Part shown: positions 7,687 to 15,420 of the stretch, piece by piece
Layout: each line of letters begins with the position of its first letter
How positions within the stretch are numbered: position 1 is the stretch's first letter
Assembly (NCBI GenBank): GCA_964597535.1
Contig: CAZQYB010000024.1
Span: 1-23,109, forward strand
Length of the DNA stretch: 23,109 nt
From: CAZQYB01 sp964597535
GTDB taxonomy: Bacteria; Planctomycetota; Phycisphaerae; Sedimentisphaerales; Anaerobacaceae
Reading direction: 5' to 3'
Made by a program: the position numbers and the translations under genes
The notes under the pieces: model-generated
Database searches by the model: none
Told to the model about the DNA's origin: nothing
Seen by the model: the letters and a program-made list of their open reading frames with translations, nothing else

Positions 7687-8376
7687 ATGAAACAGTTTGC
7701 TGTAATAGGATTGGGGCGGTTCGGGAAAAAACTGGCTATTGCCTTGGCGATGAGCGGAGCAGAGGTTATCGCGATTGACAAAGACAGAAATGAAATAGAG
7801 CTGATTCGCGACCAGGTATCCCTGGCGGTTCGGCTGGACAGCACGGATGAGGAGGCGTTGAAGGCACAGGGCGTTGATAAGGTCGATGTCGCTATAATCG
7901 GCATAGGGCAGGGTACGGGACGGGGTTTTGAATCGGCCATTCTGACGGTAGTGAATCTGCGGCAGATGGGGGTCAAGCAGATATACGCGAGAGCGGAAGA
8001 TTTGATTGCGGGCGAGGTCTTTTCCAAGGTGGGAGCCACCGATGTGATTTATCCTGAAATCGAGTCGGCTCAAAAATGGGCGTATAAACTTATCGCGCCG
8101 CAAATTGGAGAAAAGATAGATTTTGCGCCGGGCTACAGTCTGGCTCGCGTAAAGGCACCGGCCAGCTTTGATGGCAAAACGGTGATGGATTTGCAGCTTC
8201 GGCAAAGGTACAACGTCAATCTGGTTACAATCAAGCGGGACGAGCACAGCAAGGCCAAGAAGAGTGAGAGGGGCGGGATTATCAATGTCCCGATGCCCAG
8301 TACCGTTATCTATAAGGATGATATTTTGATGGTAGCCGGCTCCGACGCCGACCTGGCCAAACTGCCGCAGGAGTAA
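7687..8376 (+). CDS. ktrA: KtrA/TrkA-type RCK regulatory subunit
   Basis: Cytoplasmic gating ring that binds nucleotides (NAD(H), ATP/ADP in the family) and controls the membrane subunit encoded just upstream. The 229 residues hold one Rossmann RCK_N domain with VIGLGRFGKK at 5-14 and the acidic strand end AIDKD, then an RCK_C domain at about 135-229 ending DDILMVAGSDADLAKL. That is the single-RCK KtrA architecture, half the size of E. coli TrkA. The ATG has a good SD (GAGGG, 7 nt spacing). The 67-bp gap from the partner gene is mostly heptamer array; cotranscription is likely. Confidence 0.93.
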   Translation: MKQFAVIGLGRFGKKLAIALAMSGAEVIAIDKDRNEIELIRDQVSLAVRLDSTDEEALKAQGVDKVDVAIIGIGQGTGRGFESAILTVVNLRQMGVKQIYARAEDLIAGEVFSKVGATDVIYPEIESAQKWAYKLIAPQIGEKIDFAPGYSLARVKAPASFDGKTVMDLQLRQRYNVNLVTIKRDEHSKAKKSERGGIINVPMPSTVIYKDDILMVAGSDADLAKLPQE

Positions 8377-8406
8377 CCTTTGTTGTTGTTTCACTGCAGG
8401 TTTACC

Positions 8407-9081
8407 ATGCGAAAATCCGCCACCAAAACGATAGGGCTTGTATTTCTTTTAATGATTTCCATAGTATCTTGTTCAGAAGAAACACCCAAGGAATATAGGT
8501 ATATAGATTGGCTGGTAGAATTGGTTAACCGCTATCCAGTTCCCTTATCTGAAGGTGAGGGCGTTTTAGATTGGTGGCCATTACGAAATGATCTTAAATA
8601 CAGGTACAAGATCACAAACTCAAGATGGTATTTCGGCAAGAAATGGATCAATGAAGAATTCACACTCACACTGATACAAGACAAAGAGGATGAAAACAAG
8701 TTCCATTTTCACGTTGAAGGTTTTGATGAATTCCCATACAAGGGCTTGGTCGTACGGGGCCAGAGGGTCTTTATTCTAAGCGAGTATGCTGAGGAACCTC
8801 TCATAGTCTTTCCTCTGTTCAAGGACATGGTTTTTGCAGATGAAAAATATGAGTTGGAATTTCTGAAAGGCGCTGTATTGGAGGCTTCAGAAAAGCGCTT
8901 TCATGGACCCGTATGTACGAATTTTTGGACAGTTAGTGAGGTCATTGGAGATGTATACTTTCTTGAGCAAGCGACAACCAGGGGCCAAAGCTACAAATTC
9001 GAGAGGAATGTGGGCATCATTTGGTGGCACATATCCGGAGGCTATACCATTGAATTGGTGAGTGCTGAGCTGGCATCTTAG
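8407..9081 (+). CDS. Predicted lipoprotein of unknown function
   Basis: From the ATG at 8407 the 224-residue product starts MRKSATK, has a hydrophobic stretch GLVFLLMISIVSC and a lipobox-like IVSC with Cys at 22, so it is probably exported and lipid-anchored. The open frame extends upstream to a TTG at 8380, but the signal peptide sets the 8407 start. The mature part is rich in aromatic residues and looks all-beta (alternating short strands, several WW and YR pairs); no family is recognised. The DNA is visibly more AT-rich, with different codon choice from its neighbours, which could mean recent acquisition. Its stop overlaps that of the convergent pseudouridine synthase by 4 bp. Confidence 0.75.
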   Translation: MRKSATKTIGLVFLLMISIVSCSEETPKEYRYIDWLVELVNRYPVPLSEGEGVLDWWPLRNDLKYRYKITNSRWYFGKKWINEEFTLTLIQDKEDENKFHFHVEGFDEFPYKGLVVRGQRVFILSEYAEEPLIVFPLFKDMVFADEKYELEFLKGAVLEASEKRFHGPVCTNFWTVSEVIGDVYFLEQATTRGQSYKFERNVGIIWWHISGGYTIELVSAELAS

Positions 9082-10103
9082 CCTTTTCGGTATTTTCTGA
9101 GCATATCGAGTAGATTTTGCATATCGTCGGGTAAGGGGGCTTCGAATTTCATAATCTTTTCGGTTGTTGGGTGCTTGAATTCGAGTGTTGAGGCGTGGAG
9201 TGCAACCCTGTTTATGACCGGTTCCTGCACGGCGGGTTCGGTGTTCTTTCGGCTTCGCTCAGGGCAGGCCTGTAATTGCCAGGGATAGATGAGTTTTCCG
9301 CCGTACATATCGTCGGCTACAATCGGATGCTTTACATATAAGAGGTGGACGCGTATCTGGTGGGTTCGGCCGGTTTTTGGGTTTAGCTTGAGTAAAGAAA
9401 AGCCGCGAAAACTTTCAAGCACTTCGTAAAAGGTGATTGCTTCTTTGCCGGTTTCGGGCCTGATTGCGTATTTCTCCCTTATTCTTGGATGGACACCGAG
9501 CGGTGCGCTTATGCGGTCGGCTGTTAGCTCCGGCGTGCCGTGGACTACGGCGAGGTAGTTTTTTTTGATTTGGCGGCGTTCGAATTGTTTGGCGATTTTC
9601 CACTGGGCGGTGTCGTTTTTGGCGACGACGAGAACTCCGGTGGTGTTTTTGTCGAGGCGATGGATGATGCCTGGGCGGAATTCGCCGGTGCCGCTCGATA
9701 GCTTGTCCGAATAGAATGCGAGGGCATTTACCAGGGTTCCGTGCGTGTTGCCGCGTGCGGGGTGGACAATCATATCGGCTTGTTTGTTGAGGACGATTAA
9801 ATCCTGGTCTTCATAAATTACGTCCAGCGGGATGTTTTCGGGCAGGATTTCTTTGCGGGGCAGTTCGGGGAAGGTCAGGTCGATTTTGTCGCCCGGACTT
9901 AGTTTGAAGCTGGGCTTTACCGGTTTGCCGTTGACTTTAACGGAGCCGGTCTTTATTGCTTCCTGGATGAAGTTTCGACTGAGGTTGCTGAATCGGCCGT
10001 GGAGGTATTTATCAATACGACGCTCTTTGATTGAGTTTCCCACCTGAAGTATCTGCGGCTCGTTATTCGTGATTTGTGGTTTGTGATTAGGTTCACTGTT
10101 CAC
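9078..10103 (-). CDS. rluD: RluD-family 23S rRNA pseudouridine synthase
   Basis: Isomerises uridine to pseudouridine in RNA. An S4 RNA-binding domain (RIDKYLHGRFSNLSR... to about residue 78) precedes the RluA/RluD catalytic domain with HRLDKNTTG at 148-156, catalytic Asp151, and the conserved GRTHQIRVHL at 245-254. RluD is preferred over RluA/RluC because of the S4 domain and length, but the target site cannot be told from sequence. The GTG at 10103 and the first 14 or so residues (NHKPQITNN) come from a heptamer array; an internal GTG at residue 21 (10043) is the more likely native start. Residues about 278-295 (QACPERSRKN...) are an inserted repeat in a surface loop. Lies 17 bp downstream of the TPR-like gene, probably cotranscribed. 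Confidence 0.88.
   Translation of the reverse strand: MNSEPNHKPQITNNEPQILQVGNSIKERRIDKYLHGRFSNLSRNFIQEAIKTGSVKVNGKPVKPSFKLSPGDKIDLTFPELPRKEILPENIPLDVIYEDQDLIVLNKQADMIVHPARGNTHGTLVNALAFYSDKLSSGTGEFRPGIIHRLDKNTTGVLVVAKNDTAQWKIAKQFERRQIKKNYLAVVHGTPELTADRISAPLGVHPRIREKYAIRPETGKEAITFYEVLESFRGFSLLKLNPKTGRTHQIRVHLLYVKHPIVADDMYGGKLIYPWQLQACPERSRKNTEPAVQEPVINRVALHASTLEFKHPTTEKIMKFEAPLPDDMQNLLDMLRKYRKG
9246..9272. repeat. Dispersed palindromic-repeat fragment inside the rluD-like gene
   Basis: Contains GGCTTCGCTCAGGGCAGGCC, read in the gene as ACPERSR. It shares the 10-mer CTTCGCTCAG with 3513-3522 upstream of recG. The encoded residues fall between LIYPWQL and the conserved ALHA segment, where the family normally has a short loop, so the repeat seems to have been inserted without breaking the frame. 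Confidence 0.75.
10061..10102. repeat. Heptamer-word array (copy 6) at the rluD-like start
   Basis: Six consecutive 7-base words filling 42 bp: CGTTATT, CGTGATT, TGTGGTT, TGTGATT, AGGTTCA, CTGTTCA. It covers the first codons of the longest rluD-like frame, one base short of its GTG, and abuts the 17-bp junction with the upstream gene. Confidence 0.8.
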
Positions 10104-10120
10104 GATTGCCTATCCACGCA

Positions 10121-10957
10121 TTATTGGCTGGGCAGATTGGTCTCGGGCGGCTTGATGTCAACCGGTTTCACTTCTATCTGTGGCATTTGGGATCCAAGAT
10201 TGACGTCAACGGGTTTTAGCTGGATCTGTGGTTGTATGGACCTGGCTGGTATCGGTTTTGTGGGGGTTTTAAAGGCCACTTTTTTCTGATAATCTGCCAT
10301 TGTGTCGAGTCGCAGTTTTGCCTGCATGGCGGCGGTGGCGGCTTCGAAGTCAGGATTTGCAATGATGTCACTGTATATTTGCTTTGCCTGGTCGAAGTTT
10401 CCAAGCTCTTCTTCGCATAGCCCGAGGCCGAATTTAGCCAATGCCGTCAGGGACGGATTAGATTTTTGCTGTGCTTTGAGGCGTGCGAGCCGGGATATCG
10501 CTTCGTTGTAACTATCCTTTGCCAGGCTTATCTGCGTTGTTGAATACTGCTTGTCCACAGCTCCCTGGCTATAGTGCAATTCTGTCCGCAGGGCTTCTGC
10601 CCGTTTAATGAGCGCCAAGGCAGCGACTGTATCATCTTTTGCGTTTTGGGCGAATGTTTTGAGATTATTGGCAGGCCGGAGGAGTATGTATGAAACATCT
10701 AATCCCTGTGCCTGTGCCCTAATGATTTCCATTTTGCTCTGTGATAGCCGGGTGAGGAGTGTCGTAAACTTGAGTTGTTTTTGAACTGATACTACGTTTT
10801 TACTATAGATTTTCCAGATGTAAAGGCCTGCGACAACAGCAATCAGCACTGAGACGTAGATAATCGTTGTGAGATTTTTCTTCGCCCATTGGGGGAAGTT
10901 CATTAGCCATTCAGCCAATTCATTGGTTTTTAACTCGTGGCGATGTTTGGGTTTCAT
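10121..10957 (-). CDS. Membrane-anchored tetratricopeptide-like protein
   Basis: The ATG at 10957 has GGAG 7 nt upstream; an in-frame TTG at 10972 is less likely. The 278-residue product has a basic N-terminus, one membrane segment (about 29-48, TTIIYVSVLIAVVAGLYIW) and an outside helical region. The best repeat-like segment, SLTALAKFGLGLCEEELGNFDQAKQIYSDII, is typical of TPR units. The last 50 or so residues are Pro-rich with a near-duplicate pattern (IQLKPVDV / IEVKPVDI). The layout resembles YfgM-type anchored TPR proteins, which assist envelope proteins, but function is not shown. Own promoter at 11009-11037; rluD-like gene follows after 17 bp. Confidence 0.8.
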   Translation of the reverse strand: MKPKHRHELKTNELAEWLMNFPQWAKKNLTTIIYVSVLIAVVAGLYIWKIYSKNVVSVQKQLKFTTLLTRLSQSKMEIIRAQAQGLDVSYILLRPANNLKTFAQNAKDDTVAALALIKRAEALRTELHYSQGAVDKQYSTTQISLAKDSYNEAISRLARLKAQQKSNPSLTALAKFGLGLCEEELGNFDQAKQIYSDIIANPDFEAATAAMQAKLRLDTMADYQKKVAFKTPTKPIPARSIQPQIQLKPVDVNLGSQMPQIEVKPVDIKPPETNLPSQ

Positions 10958-10982
10958 TTTTTTCTCCGTCAAAATATTATAT

Positions 10983-11000
10983 TGCGTAAGCCATGACGCA
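10983..11000. other. Short inverted repeat at the start of the TPR-gene leader
   Basis: TGCGT, 8 nt, ACGCA. It sits just downstream of the predicted start point of the minus-strand promoter, where it could be a leader hairpin or an operator. Too short to be sure. Confidence 0.3.
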
Positions 11001-11008
11001 TTGTTGGT

Positions 11009-11037
11009 ATTGTAGCAAAATTTGTTTTACCTTGCAA
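11009..11037 (-). promoter_or_regulatory. Predicted sigma70-type promoter for the TPR-like gene
   Basis: Minus strand: TTGCAA, 17-nt spacer, TACAAT (4/6 and 5/6 matches). Predicted start near 11002, giving a leader of about 45 nt. On the plus strand of this 177-bp divergent region only a weak TTAGCT-N17-TATAAA is visible for the S55 gene. Confidence 0.5.
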
Positions 11038-11149
11038 TGGGTCTATTTGTCGATTAAGATTTTGGAGACCCCCGGGCGCATGATGGCGCGTTTGGAAACC
11101 CTTAGCTGATAGTCAATGAAAGGTTATAAATGTTCAAAAAGAGGCAAAA

Positions 11150-13021
11150 ATGAAAAAGCAGAAAATTTTACTTTTTACTGTTTGCTTTCTTGGGGCTTTG
11201 AGTTGTTCTTTCTGCCGGGCGGACGAGGGGCTTGATAAGAGCAAATATATCGGTGTCGATGAAATACGCCCTGGGATGAAGGGGCACTGCCTGACCACGT
11301 ACAAAGGCACCAAAATCGAGAAGTTCGACCTTGAGGTTTTGAGCGTGGTTCACAATATAAGGCCCGGGCGAGATGCTATTTTAGTACAGAGTACTGATAA
11401 ACGTTTCATCCACACAGGCCCTGTGTCGGGGTGCAGCGGTTCGCCCGTTTATATCAACGGACGATTGGCGGGGGCGTTGGCTTTTGGCTGGTATTTCAGT
11501 AAGGACCCGCTTTACGGCGTGACACCCATCGCAGAGATGCTGAAGGTGGGTAAGGAGACCTCATCCACAAAGCATAGTGGCAGAGAACCAGGTTTTGTGT
11601 TTGATTATTCGGCACCAATCGATTTTGCCAAGATTGGCGAGCAATTGTTCGATACTCGGCACTCGGTGCATAGTACTCTACCTGGCGTCCAGCTTCGCAG
11701 GTCCGGCTTTGAACGGCTGCCCTGCCCGTTGATTATATCCGGTCTGCCAGCCGAGCTTAGTGAGCGGTTGGGAGCGGTAGTTGAGCCCTTCGGGCTTATG
11801 GCTGTTGCCGGTATCGGCGGTGAATATTCGTTGGACGGAACTTATGATTCGTCTCTTGAATCGGACAGCACCGGACAGTTAGCGGAGGGGCCGGGATTGG
11901 TTCCGGGAGCTACTCTTGCCATACCGTTGGTAAGCGGTGATATAGCAATGGATGTAATCGGGACAGTAACCGAAGTTGTGGATGATAAGGTCTATGGTTT
12001 TGGACACAGCTTTCTCGGTTATGGTCCTGTGGATTTGCCGATGGCTACAGGAAAGGTGCATACTGTGGTATCGAGTCTATCTCGCTCCTTTAAGTTCGCC
12101 AGTGCTGTTAAAACAATCGGCGCCTTGCGGACGGACGAATCGGCAGCGATCTTTGGCCGGATAGGCGCCAAGGCGAGGATAATACCGCTGACGATAAGAG
12201 TGGACCGTTATAATGACGCCGAGGAGCGATTATATAACTGCGGGGTAGTTAATAACCGACGGCTTACTCCGCTAATGCTGCGTTTGGCTGTGTCGGGGGC
12301 GGCACTTTTTCTCGGCAGTTTGCCGCCGGAGCACAGCTTAAATTATGAGGTAACTGTCGGCGTAAAGGATGCTGAACCGATTACCTTTGAAAATGTCTCA
12401 ACGAGTCTGGGACTGGATGAACTGATAATAGAAAGTGTCGGCGTGGTGGCGATACTTATGAATAATCCGTACAAGAAGGTTGATATAGAATCGATTGAGG
12501 TGAAGGTTCGCATAGTTCCGAAAAATATCGTTTCACATATATGGTCGGTGGATTTGTCTGATTCAAGGGTCAAGGCGGGGGAGGAAATCAAGATAGTGGT
12601 GGTTGTGGAGTCTTTCCTTGCGGAAAAGAAGAGGTACGAGAGCAGCTTGAGAGTTCCCAGCGAATTGGCGCCCGGCAAATATGATTTGGTTGTATGCGGC
12701 GGATATGGTTATAGGAGGTTTCTTGGGAAAGCTGCACCGTACAGATTTATTCCACAGAATCTGTCGAGCTTGATTGAGGCGATTAATAATATTTTGGCGG
12801 TCAAGCGAGATAGATTGTATTGTTTGCTGGTTTTGCCTCCCTGTGGTGTTGTGGTAGAAGAGGCGGAACTTCCTGATTTGCCGCCAACAAAGGCGTTGGT
12901 TTTGCAGGATGCGAAGAGGACGCTGAAAACGCGGCCATACCAACATTGGGTCGAGAGAAGTTTTGGCACCGGCACGGTTGTTATCGACAAGAAAGTTATG
13001 CGCATAACAGTAGAACAATGA
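11150..13021 (+). CDS. Exported SpoIVB/S55-family peptidase-like protein
   Basis: A 623-residue protein with a signal peptide (KKQKILLFTVCFLGALSCSFCRA, cleavage probably near 24). The S55-type serine motif SGCSGSPVY lies at 93-101, following RPGRDAILVQ, then ALAFGW, and GVTPIAEML at 123-131. A second conserved block YGFGHSFLGYGPVDLPM is at 282-298 with His286, followed by SLSRSFKFAS and GRIGA. These are the blocks of SpoIVB-S55 proteins from planctomycetes and acidobacteria; Ser96/98 and His286 are the candidate catalytic residues. The C-terminal 250 residues look like beta-sandwich. SD AGAGG is 6 nt before the ATG. The next gene starts 12 bp after the stop and also encodes an exported protein, so the two probably work together at the envelope. 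Protease activity is inferred; substrate unknown. Confidence 0.85.
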   Translation: MKKQKILLFTVCFLGALSCSFCRADEGLDKSKYIGVDEIRPGMKGHCLTTYKGTKIEKFDLEVLSVVHNIRPGRDAILVQSTDKRFIHTGPVSGCSGSPVYINGRLAGALAFGWYFSKDPLYGVTPIAEMLKVGKETSSTKHSGREPGFVFDYSAPIDFAKIGEQLFDTRHSVHSTLPGVQLRRSGFERLPCPLIISGLPAELSERLGAVVEPFGLMAVAGIGGEYSLDGTYDSSLESDSTGQLAEGPGLVPGATLAIPLVSGDIAMDVIGTVTEVVDDKVYGFGHSFLGYGPVDLPMATGKVHTVVSSLSRSFKFASAVKTIGALRTDESAAIFGRIGAKARIIPLTIRVDRYNDAEERLYNCGVVNNRRLTPLMLRLAVSGAALFLGSLPPEHSLNYEVTVGVKDAEPITFENVSTSLGLDELIIESVGVVAILMNNPYKKVDIESIEVKVRIVPKNIVSHIWSVDLSDSRVKAGEEIKIVVVVESFLAEKKRYESSLRVPSELAPGKYDLVVCGGYGYRRFLGKAAPYRFIPQNLSSLIEAINNILAVKRDRLYCLLVLPPCGVVVEEAELPDLPPTKALVLQDAKRTLKTRPYQHWVERSFGTGTVVIDKKVMRITVEQ

Positions 13022-13033
13022 TAGGAGCGAAAA

Positions 13034-15376
13034 ATGAGCACCGAAACACGAAAAACTGTGAGTAGAAACTTAAAGACTCTGAGTCCGCCTGTTAGAGGTC
13101 CGCTTAGGGTGGATATCCATTTTATGCTATGGCTCAGTGTTTTTGGCGTTTTGTCTTTAGCTTGCTTGTCGGGTTCGGTCTGTTGGGCGGTCAGCAGCAA
13201 GATTACACATCACAGCAGCAGTGTGGATTTCCTGAATGGGGAGGCCGAGGATATTGTGGTCGGCTCACAAGGGACGCTTCAACTCGGTCGGGCGTGGAAG
13301 GCGCTGGCTGAAGAGTTTGAAGGTGTTTGGTCGATAAACAGCATTGTTGTTAGCGGGGGGACGGTTTTTTTTGGCACAAGCCCTAACGGCGATATTTTCA
13401 AATACAGCCTCGGCGAGCTGACCAAAATCTATCCGCTGGAATCAGAAACGGTGAGCGGTGATGAAAAAGGAGAGCCCAACAATGCGAACGATGCAAACGA
13501 GCCCGGCGATGTGAATGTGGTGGAAGCGGAGCGATATCTGTCCAACGAGCATATTTTCGTGATGACGACTGATGTTGCGGGCAGGCTTTTAGCCGGTATA
13601 AGCGGCGACAAGTGCAAACTGCTTCGGTTCGAAGCAGACAAGATAGAAACGATTTTTGAACCTAACAATGCCAAATATATCTTCGCGATGGCTACCGATG
13701 ATAAGGGCAACGTTTATTTGGGCAGTGGGCCGGAAGGTAAGGTTTATCGTTTTGACCCGTTTGACCCCGTGTTGTCCGGGGTCATTTACGACAGCCTTGA
13801 CAAGAATATACTTTCGCTGGCAATCGGAGAAGACGGCTTTGTTTATGCCGGTAGTGACAGCCGAGGATTGGTATATAAGATAAACCCGAATACCCAAACG
13901 GCAGCGGTTCTGTACGACAGCGACCAGCCCGAGATTACAGCACTGCTGTTTAGCGAGGAGGGTGAGTTGTATGCTTCGGCGACGTCGGCTAAGATTGTTC
14001 ATGCCCAAACCCAATTTGCTTCGCAACTGCCTTTGGCTGGTAGGCCAGAGAGTATGAAGGCGGAAAAAAGCGCCTCGGAAAAGGATGGAGGTCGCAAACT
14101 TCAAATTGCACATACAGGGCAAAAGGCCGAAGGTCAGCCGTCCGAAGGAAAAAGGGCGGCCCTCAAGCCCCCCAAGCCCGGCGAGGCCAGTTATATATAC
14201 AAGATAACTAAAGACGGTTACGTAACCGATATATTCAGCGAGACTGCGATTTTCTTTTGCCTGGCAGCTCAAAAGGGTAATTTGCTTGTTGGGACCGGCA
14301 ACAGTGCCCAGCTTTTTACCATCGAGCCAGCCTCGGAGCAGGAAGCAATTATCTATGAGGACGAGCAGGCATCGCAGATAACGGCGGTAGCTGTGAGCGG
14401 GGATGATATGTATCTTGGGACGGCAAATCCGGCGAAGCTGATAAAGCTAAGCAGAACTTTCGCGTCTGAAGGGACTTACCGTTCTGCCTTAATCGATGCC
14501 GGTCAGCCGGCGAGGTGGGGCAAGCTGCAAATCGACGCAGATATTCCGCAAGACTGTAAGGTTTTGGTGGCTTCGCGCAGCGGGAATGTTAAAGATGTAA
14601 ACGACCCGACTTTTTCAGAGTGGACTGAGCCGGTCGAAATCACAGGGCCGATGCAACTGCGCTGCCCTCTCGGCAGGTTCTGTCAGTATAAACTTCTGCT
14701 GCAAAGTGTGGACGGGACGGAAAGTCCGCTTATAAGAAAGGTTGCTGTGGCCGATACTGTACCGAATCTGGCACCGAAGGTTGAGTCCGTCAATGTTGAT
14801 AGAGTTACGGCGGCGGGCAAAACAGGAATGTTCAAAATCGGCTACAAGAGCAAAGATAACAACGGTGATAAACTTATTTACAAAATAGATTTCAGAAAAG
14901 CAGGGAGGACAAACTGGATTGAACTCGAAGATGAAGTTGAGACAAGCAGCTTCGAATGGGACAGCAAGACGGTAGAAGACGGACGGTATGAAATCAGAGT
15001 AATCGCAAGCGACGAGAGAGACAATACGACCACAACTAAGTTGACGGGCAGCAGAGTAAGTGAGCCGGTAGTGGTTGATAACACCGGGCCGGTTATTAAA
15101 AAGCACTCTGTCGAGAAAGATGAAAAGGTGGTGACACTGAAGCTGCAAATATCTGATGAATTAAGCGCAATCAGCGATGCGTACTATACCGTTGACAGCA
15201 ACGCCGAATGGATAGGCGCTATGCCGGACGACCTGGTCTATGATACTACAGAGGAGGATTTCACCATCGTGATAGAAGATTTAGAAGCCGGCGAACATAT
15301 AATCGCAGTTAAAGTTGTCGATGCGGTCGGCAATACGACGTACAAAACCTTTGAGTTCATAGTTCGTAGTTCATAA
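13034..15376 (+). CDS. Exported beta-propeller and Ig-like domain protein
   Basis: A 780-residue product with a long basic N-region, then a hydrophobic signal (MLWLSVFGVLSLACLSGSVCWA, 31-52). Blade-like repeats follow: IFAMATDDKGNVYLGSGPEGKVYRF and ILSLAIGEDGFVYAGSDSRGLVYKI are clearly homologous, with further copies before and after, interrupted by a low-complexity linker (NNANDANEPGDVN) and a charged insert at about 335-380. From about 575 to the end there are two beta-sandwich modules (VPNLAPKVESV..., DNTGPVIKKHS... ending VVDAVGNTTYKTFEF) like FN3/Ig-type repeats. The strong SD AGGAG (7 nt) supports the ATG at 13034, though the signal would also fit the ATG at residue 31. The final residues FIVRSS and the stop codon are read from a heptamer array. 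Role unknown; possibly a partner of the S55 protein. Confidence 0.8.
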   Translation: MSTETRKTVSRNLKTLSPPVRGPLRVDIHFMLWLSVFGVLSLACLSGSVCWAVSSKITHHSSSVDFLNGEAEDIVVGSQGTLQLGRAWKALAEEFEGVWSINSIVVSGGTVFFGTSPNGDIFKYSLGELTKIYPLESETVSGDEKGEPNNANDANEPGDVNVVEAERYLSNEHIFVMTTDVAGRLLAGISGDKCKLLRFEADKIETIFEPNNAKYIFAMATDDKGNVYLGSGPEGKVYRFDPFDPVLSGVIYDSLDKNILSLAIGEDGFVYAGSDSRGLVYKINPNTQTAAVLYDSDQPEITALLFSEEGELYASATSAKIVHAQTQFASQLPLAGRPESMKAEKSASEKDGGRKLQIAHTGQKAEGQPSEGKRAALKPPKPGEASYIYKITKDGYVTDIFSETAIFFCLAAQKGNLLVGTGNSAQLFTIEPASEQEAIIYEDEQASQITAVAVSGDDMYLGTANPAKLIKLSRTFASEGTYRSALIDAGQPARWGKLQIDADIPQDCKVLVASRSGNVKDVNDPTFSEWTEPVEITGPMQLRCPLGRFCQYKLLLQSVDGTESPLIRKVAVADTVPNLAPKVESVNVDRVTAAGKTGMFKIGYKSKDNNGDKLIYKIDFRKAGRTNWIELEDEVETSSFEWDSKTVEDGRYEIRVIASDERDNTTTTKLTGSRVSEPVVVDNTGPVIKKHSVEKDEKVVTLKLQISDELSAISDAYYTVDSNAEWIGAMPDDLVYDTTEEDFTIVIEDLEAGEHIIAVKVVDAVGNTTYKTFEFIVRSS

Positions 15377-15404
15377 TTCATCGACGAACTACGAACAATG
15401 AACA
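15354..15404. repeat. Inverted heptamer-word array (copy 7)
   Basis: Four forward words (AGTTCAT, AGTTCGT, AGTTCAT, AATTCAT), a 2-nt spacer, then three reverse-complement words (ACGAACT, ACGAACA, ATGAACA). The halves pair well, giving a long hairpin. It supplies the last codons and the TAA of the propeller gene and ends 16 bp before the fumarase start, so it could act as a terminator-like or processing hairpin between them. Confidence 0.88.
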
Positions 15405-15420
15405 AAAAAAACCGATTACC

